From positions 1-64,000 of the forward strand of contig PGXW01000008.1 of assembly GCA_002839355.1 (NCBI GenBank): a stretch of 64,000 nt of DNA, given 5' to 3'. The translations under genes were made by a program, and so were the position numbers. Shown here piece by piece: positions 50,515 to 58,824 of the stretch. This DNA is from Spirochaetae bacterium HGW-Spirochaetae-2. GTDB lineage: Bacteria > Spirochaetota > Spirochaetia > Sphaerochaetales > Sphaerochaetaceae. The stretch's first letter is position 1; each line of letters starts with the position of its first letter. Below the pieces are notes generated by a model, which saw only the letters and a program-made list of their open reading frames with translations, ran no database searches and was not told the DNA's origin.

Positions 50515-50641
50515 TGCGTTGCAGTAGGAAGATAACAAAGAAAATAAAATAATAACAGAAAAATTAACAGAAATAGAAAACTAAATCGATCAATATAACT
50601 AGAATTAAGACATCTAGGATGTCAGATCCTACTGCAACGCA
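50515..50641. mobile_element. 127-bp element with perfect 15-bp terminal inverted repeats
   Basis: TGCGTTGCAGTAGGA (50515-50529) and TCCTACTGCAACGCA (50627-50641) are exact inverted copies that flank 97 nt of very A+T-rich DNA without an open frame. This resembles a MITE-like non-autonomous element, though no target duplication is evident. The surrounding 50467-50988 holds no gene that I can support apart from repeat unit 6. Confidence 0.5.
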
Positions 50642-50850
50642 GGGGCACTATACCATGGGTGGACAATCGTGTATATGGTAAAACCACAATTCCAACCATA
50701 ATGCTTCTTGGAGACAGTTGCCCTGGACATAGACATCAAGCTTTCCATGGATGCAGGACTTGCACCCAACCACCGTTTAAATGGGGGGCAGGAAAAGTAG
50801 AGCTGACCAACCTCAAAAGAACGTAAGTAGAATCGATCAGATGGCAAGAT

Positions 50851-50886
50851 ATTGCATACAAAATGCAAAAATGGTGCCTGGCACTT
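50851..50886 (+). repeat. Palindromic repeat unit 6
   Basis: ATTGCATACAAAATGCAAAA followed by ATGGTGCCTGGCACTTT carries both the A+T and the GGTGCC-type palindromes. Confidence 0.7.
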
Positions 50887-50988
50887 TATAATTAATTTTT
50901 TTCTATTTTTTTATTAATTTTCTTAATTAATATATTGCCTTTTATTAATTTTGATAGTAATGTTAGGGCAAGAACACTGGAGGCACCC

Positions 50989-51354
50989 ATGGAACACGAA
51001 TGGCAGAAGTTGACAGCAATGACGAATGGAAAACCCTTTCATATCACCAAGGTGTTTGTACCGGAGGATGGAATCACCATCGAAGGGAACTTCCAGCTGC
51101 CTCCCCTCGGAAAATTGGGGTATGAGGACCAGGTTTTTGTCGCTGCTTTCGTCAAGACCCATGGGTCGATCAAACAGATGGAGGCGATATTCGGCATCAG
51201 TTATCCAACGGTGAAGAACCGGTTGAACGCGATCGCAAGCCGATTGGATATCGTGGATGTCAAGGTGGATTTCACCGATTCGGTCTCTTCCATCCTGGAC
51301 AAATTGGAGCGGGGGGATATCGACGTGTCCCAGGCTTTGCAGGAGATACGGTAA
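50989..51354 (+). CDS. DUF2089 domain protein
   Basis: This is a 121-residue cytoplasmic protein of the DUF2089 family. 'LPPLGKLGYEDQVFVAAFVK' and 'HGSIKQMEAIFGISYPTVKN' (residues about 64-83, helix-turn-helix-like) identify it; the C-terminal 'LERGDIDVSQALQEIR' is typical too. The zinc ribbon found at the N-terminus of many family members is missing. ATG 50989 has GGAGG 5 nt upstream. Its stop overlaps the next start by 1 nt (TAATG). It is probably the regulator of this three-gene operon. Confidence 0.85.
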   Translation: MEHEWQKLTAMTNGKPFHITKVFVPEDGITIEGNFQLPPLGKLGYEDQVFVAAFVKTHGSIKQMEAIFGISYPTVKNRLNAIASRLDIVDVKVDFTDSVSSILDKLERGDIDVSQALQEIR

Positions 51355-51626
51355 TGTTGCCGATGCTGTTTTGGATACGGGTTCATGATGACGAACATTC
51401 GTTCGCCTTCTTCATACCACTGATTCTGGTATACCTGGTGCTCGCACCCGTATACGTGCTCGCCGCACTCGTCTATGCGGTCATGTGCCTGCTGGGAGAT
51501 GAAACGAAGAATGCACGTGGATACGTTTTTATGCTCCTCTCCTTGCCGTCGCTGTTTGCGGCTGCCCGGGGAACGGAAATAGACATACACTCGGATACTT
51601 CCGATGTGACACTATATGTGAAATGA
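51354..51626 (+). CDS. Small membrane protein of the DUF2089 operon
   Basis: This is a 90-residue protein with hydrophobic stretches at about residues 18-48 and 58-70. 'RVHDDEHSFAFFIPLILVYL' begins the first. No catalytic motif is seen. Members of this group are usually found between DUF2089 and YvlB-like genes, and the arrangement here fits. Function unknown; an envelope-associated role is likely from the neighbourhood. Confidence 0.8.
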   Translation: MLPMLFWIRVHDDEHSFAFFIPLILVYLVLAPVYVLAALVYAVMCLLGDETKNARGYVFMLLSLPSLFAAARGTEIDIHSDTSDVTLYVK

Positions 51627-51641
51627 TACTGGAGGAATAGA

Positions 51642-52070
51642 ATGGCTGAAGAAAGGTTACGGATTTTAGGCATGCTGGCCGAAGGAAAGATCACCACCGA
51701 TGAAGCTGACAAGCTGTTGGAGGCCATGGCAAGCAGAACCATGCAGACATCGGTCGAAGAGGTCAAACCCACCAATGGATTCGCCACATGCAAATATATG
51801 CACATCAGGGTGGAGCCCAAGGAGGGGAAGTCTTCCGAACGGGTCGTGGTCAAGGTGCCGCTTGCCTTGGTGAAGGCAGGACTGAACTTCTCGAAATTGA
51901 TCCCAAAGGAAGCCCGGGACAAGGTCCAGGAATCCATGGACAGCAGGGGCATCCCCTTCAACATGAGCGAGATGAAGTTTGAGGATCTCGAGGAAATGTT
52001 CGCGGTTATGGAGGACCTCAGTATAGATGTCGATACGGAAGAATCCACGATCCAGGTCTTCTGCAGATAG
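51642..52070 (+). CDS. YvlB/LiaX N-terminal-like protein
   Basis: This is a 142-residue soluble protein. The first 35 residues 'RLRILGMLAEGKITTDEADK' followed by 'LLEAMAS' match the SHOCT-like/YvlB N-terminal motif that occurs in Firmicutes envelope-stress proteins. The rest ('YMHIRVEPKEGKSSERVVVK', 'VPLALVKAGLNFSKLIP') resembles a short DUF4097-like beta region. GGAGG precedes its ATG. Together with the DUF2089 gene and the small membrane protein it forms a compact operon, convergent with aroE (4-nt gap). Confidence 0.8.
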   Translation: MAEERLRILGMLAEGKITTDEADKLLEAMASRTMQTSVEEVKPTNGFATCKYMHIRVEPKEGKSSERVVVKVPLALVKAGLNFSKLIPKEARDKVQESMDSRGIPFNMSEMKFEDLEEMFAVMEDLSIDVDTEESTIQVFCR

Positions 52071-52074
52071 TCTC

Positions 52075-52962
52075 CTAGGCTCTCTCGAAAAATGCCAAGA
52101 CATCTTCCATCATCACGGCAGGATCAGCTTCGTTACCGGTGAAGGTCTCATACGATACCGCGCCTTGGTGGACCAGCAGATCAAGACCTTCGATACAGAT
52201 ATGCCCCTGTTCCTTCGCAGTCTTCAAGAATTTCGTTTCCCGCGGGTAATAGATCGCGTCGAAAAACATGGAGTCTGGTTTGACGGCGGAATAGGGAAAG
52301 ATTTCATGCAAATCCCCCTGCTCTCCCATGCCGTTCGGCGTACCGTTGGCAATCAGATCGCAGGAGCCCAGGTGCTCTTCCCATGCTGAAGGTATCCAGT
52401 CGACAAGGGTGATCCGAACATCGGGAACGTGCCGTGACATCCTATCCTGGAACCGGCGGAAGCTATCGACGAAAGCCTTTTCCCCAAGTTTGGTGGCAAC
52501 GACAATCTCCCCCACCCCTTGGATCGCACCTTGGGCGACAGCCGCCTTGGCAAACCCGCCGCACCCCAGGACAAACAACTTCCCTATCGCCATTCGATTG
52601 GCGTTCGCCGCTTGGACTGCCTGCCAGAAACCGATACTGTCCGTATTGGAGCCGACAAGTCTTCCACCAACGCTCACCGCGCAGTTGACTGCTCCGATGA
52701 TCTCGGCTTCCGTCGTCAAGGCATCCATATGACCCAAGGCGATCTCCTTGACCGGCATGGTAAAGACGTATCCGGCGAAACCGAGTCTTTTCAGGACAGC
52801 GAACACCTGGTCGAAATCGTTCAGGTTCGCAGGCAAGGCCAGGAAGACCTTGTCCAATCCATCCCGACCGAAGTTCCTGTTCATCAGTACTGGAGACATC
52901 GAGTGTCTAATCGGGTCCCCCAATATTGCATATATCGAAGTATTGCCATTGACTGTATTCAT
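52075..52962 (-). CDS. aroE: Shikimate 5-dehydrogenase-like protein (AroE family)
   Basis: This is a 295-residue enzyme. 'LGDPIRHSMSPVLMN' is the shikimate-binding motif (Ser-x-Ser), 'VFTMPVKE' contains the catalytic Lys, 'GSNTDSIGF' the Asn-Thr-Asp motif, and 'FVLGCGGFAKAAVAQ' the NADP-binding loop. It reduces 3-dehydroshikimate to shikimate. ATG 52962 has GGAGA 7 nt upstream; longer frames run into the promoter. It is somewhat longer than E. coli AroE and 'TMPVKE' replaces the usual 'TxPxK' only slightly, so a quinate/shikimate type activity is also possible. Confidence 0.88.
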   Translation of the reverse strand: MNTVNGNTSIYAILGDPIRHSMSPVLMNRNFGRDGLDKVFLALPANLNDFDQVFAVLKRLGFAGYVFTMPVKEIALGHMDALTTEAEIIGAVNCAVSVGGRLVGSNTDSIGFWQAVQAANANRMAIGKLFVLGCGGFAKAAVAQGAIQGVGEIVVATKLGEKAFVDSFRRFQDRMSRHVPDVRITLVDWIPSAWEEHLGSCDLIANGTPNGMGEQGDLHEIFPYSAVKPDSMFFDAIYYPRETKFLKTAKEQGHICIEGLDLLVHQGAVSYETFTGNEADPAVMMEDVLAFFERA

Positions 52963-53187
52963 CCCACTCTCCAACAAAAAGGCCATTGGCCCAGTATAGC
53001 GGTACCGTACGCGCACTTCCAGAGAATACAATTGGATGCATGACCGAAATGGGTGAAAAATTCTTCAAGTTCTCACGCTTGCATGGCACTGGGAAGTACG
53101 CCATACGGATTTTTACACAATCCAGAGGATTGTACGATTCAGCACTGTAGGGTATGATGGGGAATCATTTTTTATGAGGTTGTGTAG

Positions 53188-54384
53188 TTGAGAATCCTGC
53201 TGTGCACTGAAACGTATTTCCCCATATTGAACGGGATAGTGACCTTTGTGGAAATGTTGGCGAAGGTGTGGACAAGTCAGGGCCACGACGTATTGATTGT
53301 AGCTCCGGACCATACTGCAAGAAGGCATCATATTTCACATGGGGTCCTCCATTGCCCGGCGGTGAAAAGTGAACAGCTCCTTGTGGACCTTTCATTGCCG
53401 ATCGACGCGGTACGGTACAGGAAAGTCCGGGCTTTCAAACCGGATGTGATCCATATACAGGCTGAATGGGGAATCTCGTTGTTCGGTCTGAAAACCGCCC
53501 AATATCTGAAGGTCCCGTTGGTGTACACCCTCCACACGGAGTACAGCAAGTTCTTCACCTATGCGGTCAAACCTTTCATGATTCCATGGGCGACCAGCAC
53601 ATTCGCCTATATCGAACGGTATATCGCCAAACATGCCACCATCATCACCAGCCCTTCGAAAAAAGGCCAAAAATACTTCGAGGCCCTCGGAACCGAGGTG
53701 CACGTCGAAGTGATCCAAAACAGTGTGGAACTGGATGATTTCGACCCGCTCCTATTCTCGGAAGAGGATAAGCGGAAGCTGCGGGATTCGTTGGGCATAG
53801 CCGAACACCAGAAGTGTGCCCTGTTTGTCGGCCGCATGGGACCGGAGAAATCGGTGGATGTCCTCTTGGAGTACTGGGCTGAAAGCATTCGGGCCGAACA
53901 CAACCTTCGTCTGGTGCTCATTGGCGGGGGACCGGAAGACGAGAATCTTCGCAACCGTTCCAAGAAGCTGGGGCTGGAATCACAAGTCATATTCTGTGGC
54001 AAGATCCCGCATGCCCAAATCGGACTCTACTACGCCATATGCGATTTTTATGTCACCGCATCGCTTTCCGAGATGCATTCGGTGGCGATGTTGGAAGGCC
54101 TTGGCTCCGGATTGCCGGTTATCCAACGCCTTGATCCGTTGAACGCCGACCAGCTGCAGGAGGGAGTGAATGGATATTTCTTCACCTCCGCACAAGAGTT
54201 CGGCGGGCACCTGCTGTCGCTCAATGCACTCGACGCCAAGGATATGGCCGAGTTGAAGCGGAAGGTGCGTGAAAGCGTGTTGCACACCAACAGCCCCAAA
54301 GCACTTGCCGAGAAGTACCTTACGCAATACGAGAAAGCGATACGTCTGTACAGAAGGAAACCTTCACCTCCCGAAGAAGCATAA
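53188..54384 (+). CDS. Glycosyltransferase family 4
   Basis: This 398-residue GT-B enzyme begins at TTG 53188, 8 nt after GAGGT. The N-terminal 'ILLCTETYFPILNGIVTFVE' is typical of GT4 lipid and wall glycosyltransferases. 'LVYTLHTEYSKFF' and 'ITSPSKKGQKYF' follow. The C-terminal domain has 'LFVGRMGPEKSVDVLLE', 'LVLIGGGPE' and 'ASLSEMHSVAMLEGLGSGLP' with the E-x7-E motif binding the nucleotide sugar. It resembles 1,2-diacylglycerol 3-glucosyltransferases, which make membrane glycolipids; this is the likeliest role but not certain. Confidence 0.88.
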   Translation: MRILLCTETYFPILNGIVTFVEMLAKVWTSQGHDVLIVAPDHTARRHHISHGVLHCPAVKSEQLLVDLSLPIDAVRYRKVRAFKPDVIHIQAEWGISLFGLKTAQYLKVPLVYTLHTEYSKFFTYAVKPFMIPWATSTFAYIERYIAKHATIITSPSKKGQKYFEALGTEVHVEVIQNSVELDDFDPLLFSEEDKRKLRDSLGIAEHQKCALFVGRMGPEKSVDVLLEYWAESIRAEHNLRLVLIGGGPEDENLRNRSKKLGLESQVIFCGKIPHAQIGLYYAICDFYVTASLSEMHSVAMLEGLGSGLPVIQRLDPLNADQLQEGVNGYFFTSAQEFGGHLLSLNALDAKDMAELKRKVRESVLHTNSPKALAEKYLTQYEKAIRLYRRKPSPPEEA

Positions 54385-54401
54385 TGCCGCTCGTATACCT
54401 C

Positions 54402-54426
54402 CTAGACCTGCTTGCCACTGGTCTAG
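54402..54426. terminator. Possible bidirectional hairpin between convergent genes
   Basis: CTAGACC (54402-54408) pairs with GGTCTAG (54420-54426). It overlaps the stop of the Phd-Uma2 gene. There is no T-tract, so confidence is modest. Confidence 0.4.
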
Positions 54427-55181
54427 AACAACGCATCGACGGCAACCTGTAATCCGGGGAACCGTACCGATCGGGCAGTCTGGCCCCGCATGTACATGGC
54501 ATTCTCCTCGATTTCATGGTTGTGAAAGACATACACTATGACCGCATGGTTGGATGGATCGACAATCCAACACTCGTCGATGCCACTTTCCATGTAGAGG
54601 TCTAGCTTTTTTATCTGATCCTTGCTCCGTGACGAGGGAGACAGTATCTCGATCGCCAGGGTGGGAGTGCCCTTGTACTTGTCGCTGGCATCGATATCCT
54701 TCTCATAGTCGCACAGGACCACGAGATCGGGTTGCACCACATTGATATCATCCTCGGTTAGTTCACGCAGGAGGGCCAACGGCCGATGCATGAGCTCGAT
54801 ATCCAGTGGGGACAAGAACGGCCCGCAATCCTCATGCTCCTTGAAATATTCCCGGAACGCACTATATAGATTCCCCAACACCTTCTGGTGGATGAAACTC
54901 GGAGAGGCCAACAGGTACACCTTGCCGTCGATCAGCTCGTACCGGTGGTCGCTCTTCTCTGTCATCTCGAGAAACTGCCGATAGGTGACACGTTCTTCCT
55001 TCTGTGGAGTTGTGCCGTAGGTGATTGCAGGTTCACCCACCCTTCCCATTTCAGCTCCACCCGGATAGAAGAGCAGGAGGGCCTGTCTCCTGCCATTCTT
55101 GGTGATGATCACATTCTCGGTCTTGCACGCCTTCAGGTATTTGCCGAAATTGTTCTTCACATCTGTCGATGTCACCTGCAT
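54423..55181 (-). CDS. Phd/YefM antitoxin-like domain fused to a Uma2-type nuclease
   Basis: This is a 252-residue protein with two domains. Residues 1-45 ('TSTDVKNNFGKYLKACKTEN', 'VIITKNGRRQALLLFYP') look like a Phd/YefM antitoxin N-terminus, which binds DNA. Residues about 65-252 are a Uma2 (DUF820) PD-(D/E)xK nuclease-like domain: 'VTYRQFLEMTEKSDHRYELI', 'VVQPDLVVLCDY' and 'LAIEILSPSSRSKDQIKKL' carry the catalytic Asp, Glu and Lys-type residues. Uma2 function is unknown, and its fusion to an antitoxin domain suggests sequence-specific DNA binding. It is convergent with the glycosyltransferase gene. Confidence 0.82.
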   Translation of the reverse strand: MQVTSTDVKNNFGKYLKACKTENVIITKNGRRQALLLFYPGGAEMGRVGEPAITYGTTPQKEERVTYRQFLEMTEKSDHRYELIDGKVYLLASPSFIHQKVLGNLYSAFREYFKEHEDCGPFLSPLDIELMHRPLALLRELTEDDINVVQPDLVVLCDYEKDIDASDKYKGTPTLAIEILSPSSRSKDQIKKLDLYMESGIDECWIVDPSNHAVIVYVFHNHEIEENAMYMRGQTARSVRFPGLQVAVDALF

Positions 55182-55380
55182 ACTGCCCTCCCCGACTATT
55201 CAAAATAGCCATTATATTGGTAGTATAGGTTGTAATCAGCTATTAGTGAAGCATTATTTTAGCTAATTTGGAAACGGAACAGGGTGAGCACGAGCCACGG
55301 TCAACCCCAGCGGACGGTTGTAAAAAAGATGGAAAATCCCCCGATTGCCGTGTAATGTGGTGGTATATCCAGGTGGTGAT

Positions 55381-55782
55381 ATGGAAACACGAAAGTATCG
55401 GAAAGCGGCTGACGAAAAGCAGGTGATGGAACTGATTTCCCGAGAGGAGGGCTGGACCTACTCCGACGAATCCATGTCCGCAAGCTATCGGAAAGCCCTG
55501 GAGAGCTCGATCACCTATGTCGCCTACGAGAACGGCGAGCTGTGCGGGTATTCACGATCCCTCGACGATTTTGGCCATTATGTCTATGTATGCGACCTGT
55601 TGGTCGCACCGAAGCACCGCGGCAAGGGGTTGGGACGTAAACTGATGGAGTGCATCCATATCGATTATCCGAGTCGTACCGTCTATGTCATGTCCGATGT
55701 CGACGGATACTATACCAAGCAGGGGTACCAGCGCGCCGGTTCCCTATTCGAAGTCCCCGATTCATCTGCGAATCATACGTGA
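55381..55782 (+). CDS. GNAT family N-acetyltransferase
   Basis: This is a 133-residue single GNAT domain. 'VYVCDLLVAPKHRGKGLGRKLM' carries beta4 and the acetyl-CoA loop RGKGLG; 'DGYYTKQGYQRAGSLFEVP' is the C-terminal alpha4/beta7 region. ATG 55381 has GGTGG 4 nt upstream. Substrate not predictable. Convergent with the DUF4143 ATPase gene. Confidence 0.85.
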   Translation: METRKYRKAADEKQVMELISREEGWTYSDESMSASYRKALESSITYVAYENGELCGYSRSLDDFGHYVYVCDLLVAPKHRGKGLGRKLMECIHIDYPSRTVYVMSDVDGYYTKQGYQRAGSLFEVPDSSANHT

Positions 55783-55793
55783 CACTAGGAAAA

Positions 55794-56990
55794 TTAGTAG
55801 AGGAATCCAAACAACCAAAGGGGTATCTTTCGTCCGAAACCCTGTTCGATACCATCGGAAGCCACAAAGGCATCCGATAGACCTTGCAGTTGTTTGCGGG
55901 TCTTATTTTTTCCACCCACCTCAATGGTATACATTCCATCGACCAAGAAATCACTTTGAGGTGAAAATCGAACATCAGCGACTTGAGAAATCTGATTCAC
56001 AATAAAAGTTTCCCTTTTATTTCCTACCGATAGGGTGTCACCACCCAACAGATGCATGAGATTCGTATTGTCAAGGAATATCTTGTCTGGCTTCTGCAAC
56101 AAACCAATCCCATGTGTGTCACGATAGATCATTCGTATCAATTTCGCCTGTTCCAGATAGTTTAAATAGGTAATGAAAGTCTGCCTATTGATTCCAATCC
56201 GTTCACTCAATTTGGAAACATTGGGTACAAATGGTGCCGATTCCGCAATTATTGCCAGCAATTGCTTTAGCTTTGGGACATAGGCCGGATCCACACCACG
56301 GAGCAAGGGCAACTCCTGCTCCAAGATCATCAGGACGGTTTCCTCAAGCCTCTGTGGATAGTCCTCCACCCCTTCGAGATAATATGGATAATACCCCCAC
56401 TTTAAATAATTCTCAAAATGGGAAAAAGGTTTCACACGGGGGACAATTTCTTGTGTTATTCGGCTGTGCTCATTGCATACTTCACCAATTGCAAGCACAG
56501 GAAAATTGAACTTTGCTTCTATTTGAAGATACTCCCGAAAAGAAAGACCTGGCAATTCATACATCAGGGCCCGTCTACTGAGATCAGCCCTGGCTTTTAC
56601 CATTTCCAGCAACGACGAACCGGTGAAGATAATGTGAAGCGAAGGATACTCGTCATATAGGTTCTTGATTTCAATAGCCCAATTAGGATACTTGTGGACC
56701 TCATCCAAGAAGATATGGGTCCCACCACGCTTCATGAAAAAATCAACCAAATCTATCAAACGGTTGTTCGAGAACCAGATATTGTCCAAACTCACATAGA
56801 GAGCCACATCGGGATTTGTAGAGAAATCCTTTTTGATGTGCTGCAGCATGAGCGTAGTTTTGCCACACCCTCTCGCCCCTTTGATCCCAACAAGCCGTGC
56901 ATTCCATGAAATCTCACGTTCCAGATTCCGAACCAAGGCCATGTCGGTATGTTGTAAACGCCTCCGATAATACTCAAACAATCTATCCAT
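55794..56990 (-). CDS. AAA ATPase with C-terminal DUF4143 domain
   Basis: This is a 398-residue ATPase. 'GIKGARGCGKTTLMLQHIKK' is Walker A, 'THIFLDEVHKYPNW' Walker B and 'LHIIFTGSSLLEM' sensor 1. The C-terminal DUF4143 region includes a winged helix ('VSKLSERIGINRQTFITYLN') and the nuclease-like 'SQSDFLVDGMYTIEVGGKNK'. These proteins are abundant in anaerobes; their role is unknown. ATG 56990 begins the conserved 'MDRLFEYYRRRL'. The reading frame stays open upstream through three 33-nt repeats, so a longer product is formally possible. Confidence 0.85.
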   Translation of the reverse strand: MDRLFEYYRRRLQHTDMALVRNLEREISWNARLVGIKGARGCGKTTLMLQHIKKDFSTNPDVALYVSLDNIWFSNNRLIDLVDFFMKRGGTHIFLDEVHKYPNWAIEIKNLYDEYPSLHIIFTGSSLLEMVKARADLSRRALMYELPGLSFREYLQIEAKFNFPVLAIGEVCNEHSRITQEIVPRVKPFSHFENYLKWGYYPYYLEGVEDYPQRLEETVLMILEQELPLLRGVDPAYVPKLKQLLAIIAESAPFVPNVSKLSERIGINRQTFITYLNYLEQAKLIRMIYRDTHGIGLLQKPDKIFLDNTNLMHLLGGDTLSVGNKRETFIVNQISQVADVRFSPQSDFLVDGMYTIEVGGKNKTRKQLQGLSDAFVASDGIEQGFGRKIPLWLFGFLY

Positions 56991-57010
56991 AGCATCAGTA
57001 TAGCATGGTT

Positions 57011-57103
57011 GGTTATTTTGTACACTATAATCACCATTTTCTAGAGTATTTTGTTTATTACAGTAACCATTTTTTGATAGATTTTGTACACTACAACAAC
57101 CAT
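57011..57103 (-). repeat. Three 33-nt tandem repeats just upstream of the DUF4143 ATPase
   Basis: ATTTTGT recurs at 57015, 57048 and 57081, exactly 33 nt apart, each followed (plus strand) by a diverged stretch ending in ACCATT. In the minus frame that leads into the ATPase they would encode 11-residue repeats (NGCCSVQNLSK, NGYCNKQNTLE, NGDYSVQNNQP). They are either an operator with three sites or part of the protein. Confidence 0.7.
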
Positions 57104-57152
57104 TATTGCCCAAATCCATCGGGTTGAGCCAAATCCCCAAGTGTGGAATAGT

Positions 57153-57692
57153 ATGCCTATGCCGATCACCATCCGACCGTTGGAACATGACGATATTCCC
57201 CGCATTATGGAAATTGAACACCGCTGCTTCGACAGCGACGTGTGGGAAAGCGCGGAAATCTACGGTGAACGCATCGATACCTTCGGCCACGGGAACCTGG
57301 GATTCTTCCACGGTGACACACTCATCGGTTTCTTCTGGTGCGAATTGTGGAGTCGCGAGGAGCGGTACGACTTGGCGCGATTCGAACTCTCACACCATCC
57401 CCGACAATTCTTCGACCCGAACGGTACGGAAATGTACATCTCCAGCTTTGCTGTCGACCCGGACTACCGCCATCTGCTGCGCGGCAAGGAAACCTTTTCG
57501 CTCGGTATGGCCCGCATGCGGGAAACCCACCCGTTTGAATCGGCGATCCTACTGGTATCGGCGCAATGGCATGCGGCCCGAACCATCTATACGCAATGGG
57601 GGTTTTCGGAAGTACAACGCATCGAAGGTTTTTTCACGGATGCATCGGGAAGGCATCACCCGGGAATCCTCATGGGAACAGCGTCCCGATGA
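57153..57692 (+). CDS. GNAT family N-acetyltransferase (RimI-like)
   Basis: This is a 179-residue GNAT protein. 'ITIRPLEHDDIPRIMEIEHRCF' is the standard RimI-type opening and 'MYISSFAVDPDYRHLLRGKE' the region of beta4 and the acetyl-CoA loop, in which the usual Q/R-x-x-G-x-G/A motif is distorted (RHLLRGKE). 'HAARTIYTQWGF' is the C-terminal signature. It may start at 57153 (ATG ATG-like pair MPMP) after a weak GGAA. It ends 1 nt before the convergent transporter gene. Confidence 0.82.
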   Translation: MPMPITIRPLEHDDIPRIMEIEHRCFDSDVWESAEIYGERIDTFGHGNLGFFHGDTLIGFFWCELWSREERYDLARFELSHHPRQFFDPNGTEMYISSFAVDPDYRHLLRGKETFSLGMARMRETHPFESAILLVSAQWHAARTIYTQWGFSEVQRIEGFFTDASGRHHPGILMGTASR

Positions 57693-57693
57693 T

Positions 57694-58608
57694 TCACAAC
57701 ACCATCGCCCACAACGGAATGGTGAGCATGGACAAGACCGTCGAAATGGAGACCAGCTGACTGGCGAACGAGGCATCGCCCCCGTATTTCGAAGCCAATA
57801 TCGCCGTGGTGCTGCCCACCGGCATACCCGCGAGCACCACCGATACCCCGGTGATCAACGGATCGACTGAAAAGAGGCGGCACCCCAGCAGGCACGCGAG
57901 GGGAATCAGCACAAGACGCACAGCCGAATACACCAGGGAAAAGAGATCGATCTTCACCTGCGAGCGATCCATCTCCCCCACGATCGAACCGATAAGCATC
58001 ATCGAAAGCGGCGTGGTACACGCTCCGATCGAGGACATCGTCTGCTCGATGAACATCGGCAGGCGCAAGTGGGCCAGCATCAACGTCAACCCGATGTACA
58101 CGGAAACCATACCGGGATGGAACGCGAAATTCTTGACCATACCCTTCCAATTCGCATCCTCGGGCGAGAAGCAGGACAACCCGGCCGTCCACATGACCAC
58201 CCGCTGCGGAATCAGATAGATGGAGGCATACATCAGACCCCCGGCGCCGAACAGCTCGCCTGCGACCGGCAACCCCATGAACCCCGAGTTGGAGACCAGG
58301 ATACCGTACCTGAGCACACTGCGCCGTGATGCGCTCTGCTTGCGGTAGAGCAGCTTTCCCAACACCACGCAAAACAACTGGACAATCACCGAAACCAGCA
58401 GGACCAGGGCGAACGAGAACAGCACGGAAGTCTCGATATCGATCATGAAGGAGAGGATGATGCTGCACGGCATGGTCACGAATAGGACGAAATCGGTCAA
58501 GAACGCCTTGGTCGATGCGGTGAAGATACCGATCCGACGCAACAGCACGCCTACACCGAGCATCAGCAACAATTGTCCCTGTACATTCCAGAGGTTCATC
58601 AAATCCAT
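57694..58608 (-). CDS. AEC-family (auxin efflux carrier-like) transporter
   Basis: This is a 304-residue inner-membrane protein with about ten hydrophobic segments in two halves. 'LGVLLRRIGIFT'-type opening, 'NSGFMGLPVAGELFG' near residue 100 and 'AGMPVGSTTAILASKYGGDA' near the end are hallmarks of AEC proteins, which export or import organic acids such as malate. ATG 58608 has GGCGG 8 nt upstream; ATG 58599 is an alternative. Substrate unknown. Confidence 0.88.
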   Translation of the reverse strand: MDLMNLWNVQGQLLLMLGVGVLLRRIGIFTASTKAFLTDFVLFVTMPCSIILSFMIDIETSVLFSFALVLLVSVIVQLFCVVLGKLLYRKQSASRRSVLRYGILVSNSGFMGLPVAGELFGAGGLMYASIYLIPQRVVMWTAGLSCFSPEDANWKGMVKNFAFHPGMVSVYIGLTLMLAHLRLPMFIEQTMSSIGACTTPLSMMLIGSIVGEMDRSQVKIDLFSLVYSAVRLVLIPLACLLGCRLFSVDPLITGVSVVLAGMPVGSTTAILASKYGGDASFASQLVSISTVLSMLTIPLWAMVL

Positions 58609-58824
58609 GCGCGCGCCGCCTGATCCATATTGACGCCCCGCCCGTTCAAAAGCACCGGCAATCGGGTACGTACCGACACTGTAACAGAAATCGCACGGCA
58701 AGACAGTACCCATACGTCATGTTTCCCGGGGATTTCGGAATGTGGGAATGTGGGAAAAGGGGAAAGGCCACCAGGTGATGCCCGCCCGATACCCATTCCT
58801 CCTCCAGCAGCATGGTACGTAGGA

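Noticed and set aside
50629-50868. 79-codon minus-strand frame between the TIR element and repeat unit 6
   Set aside because: It starts inside the palindromic repeat and ends inside the inverted repeat of the TIR element; no domain or ribosome site.
57011-57103. Tandem repeats as a CRISPR array
   Set aside because: Three directly adjacent diverged units with no spacers and no cas genes nearby; better seen as operator or coding repeats.
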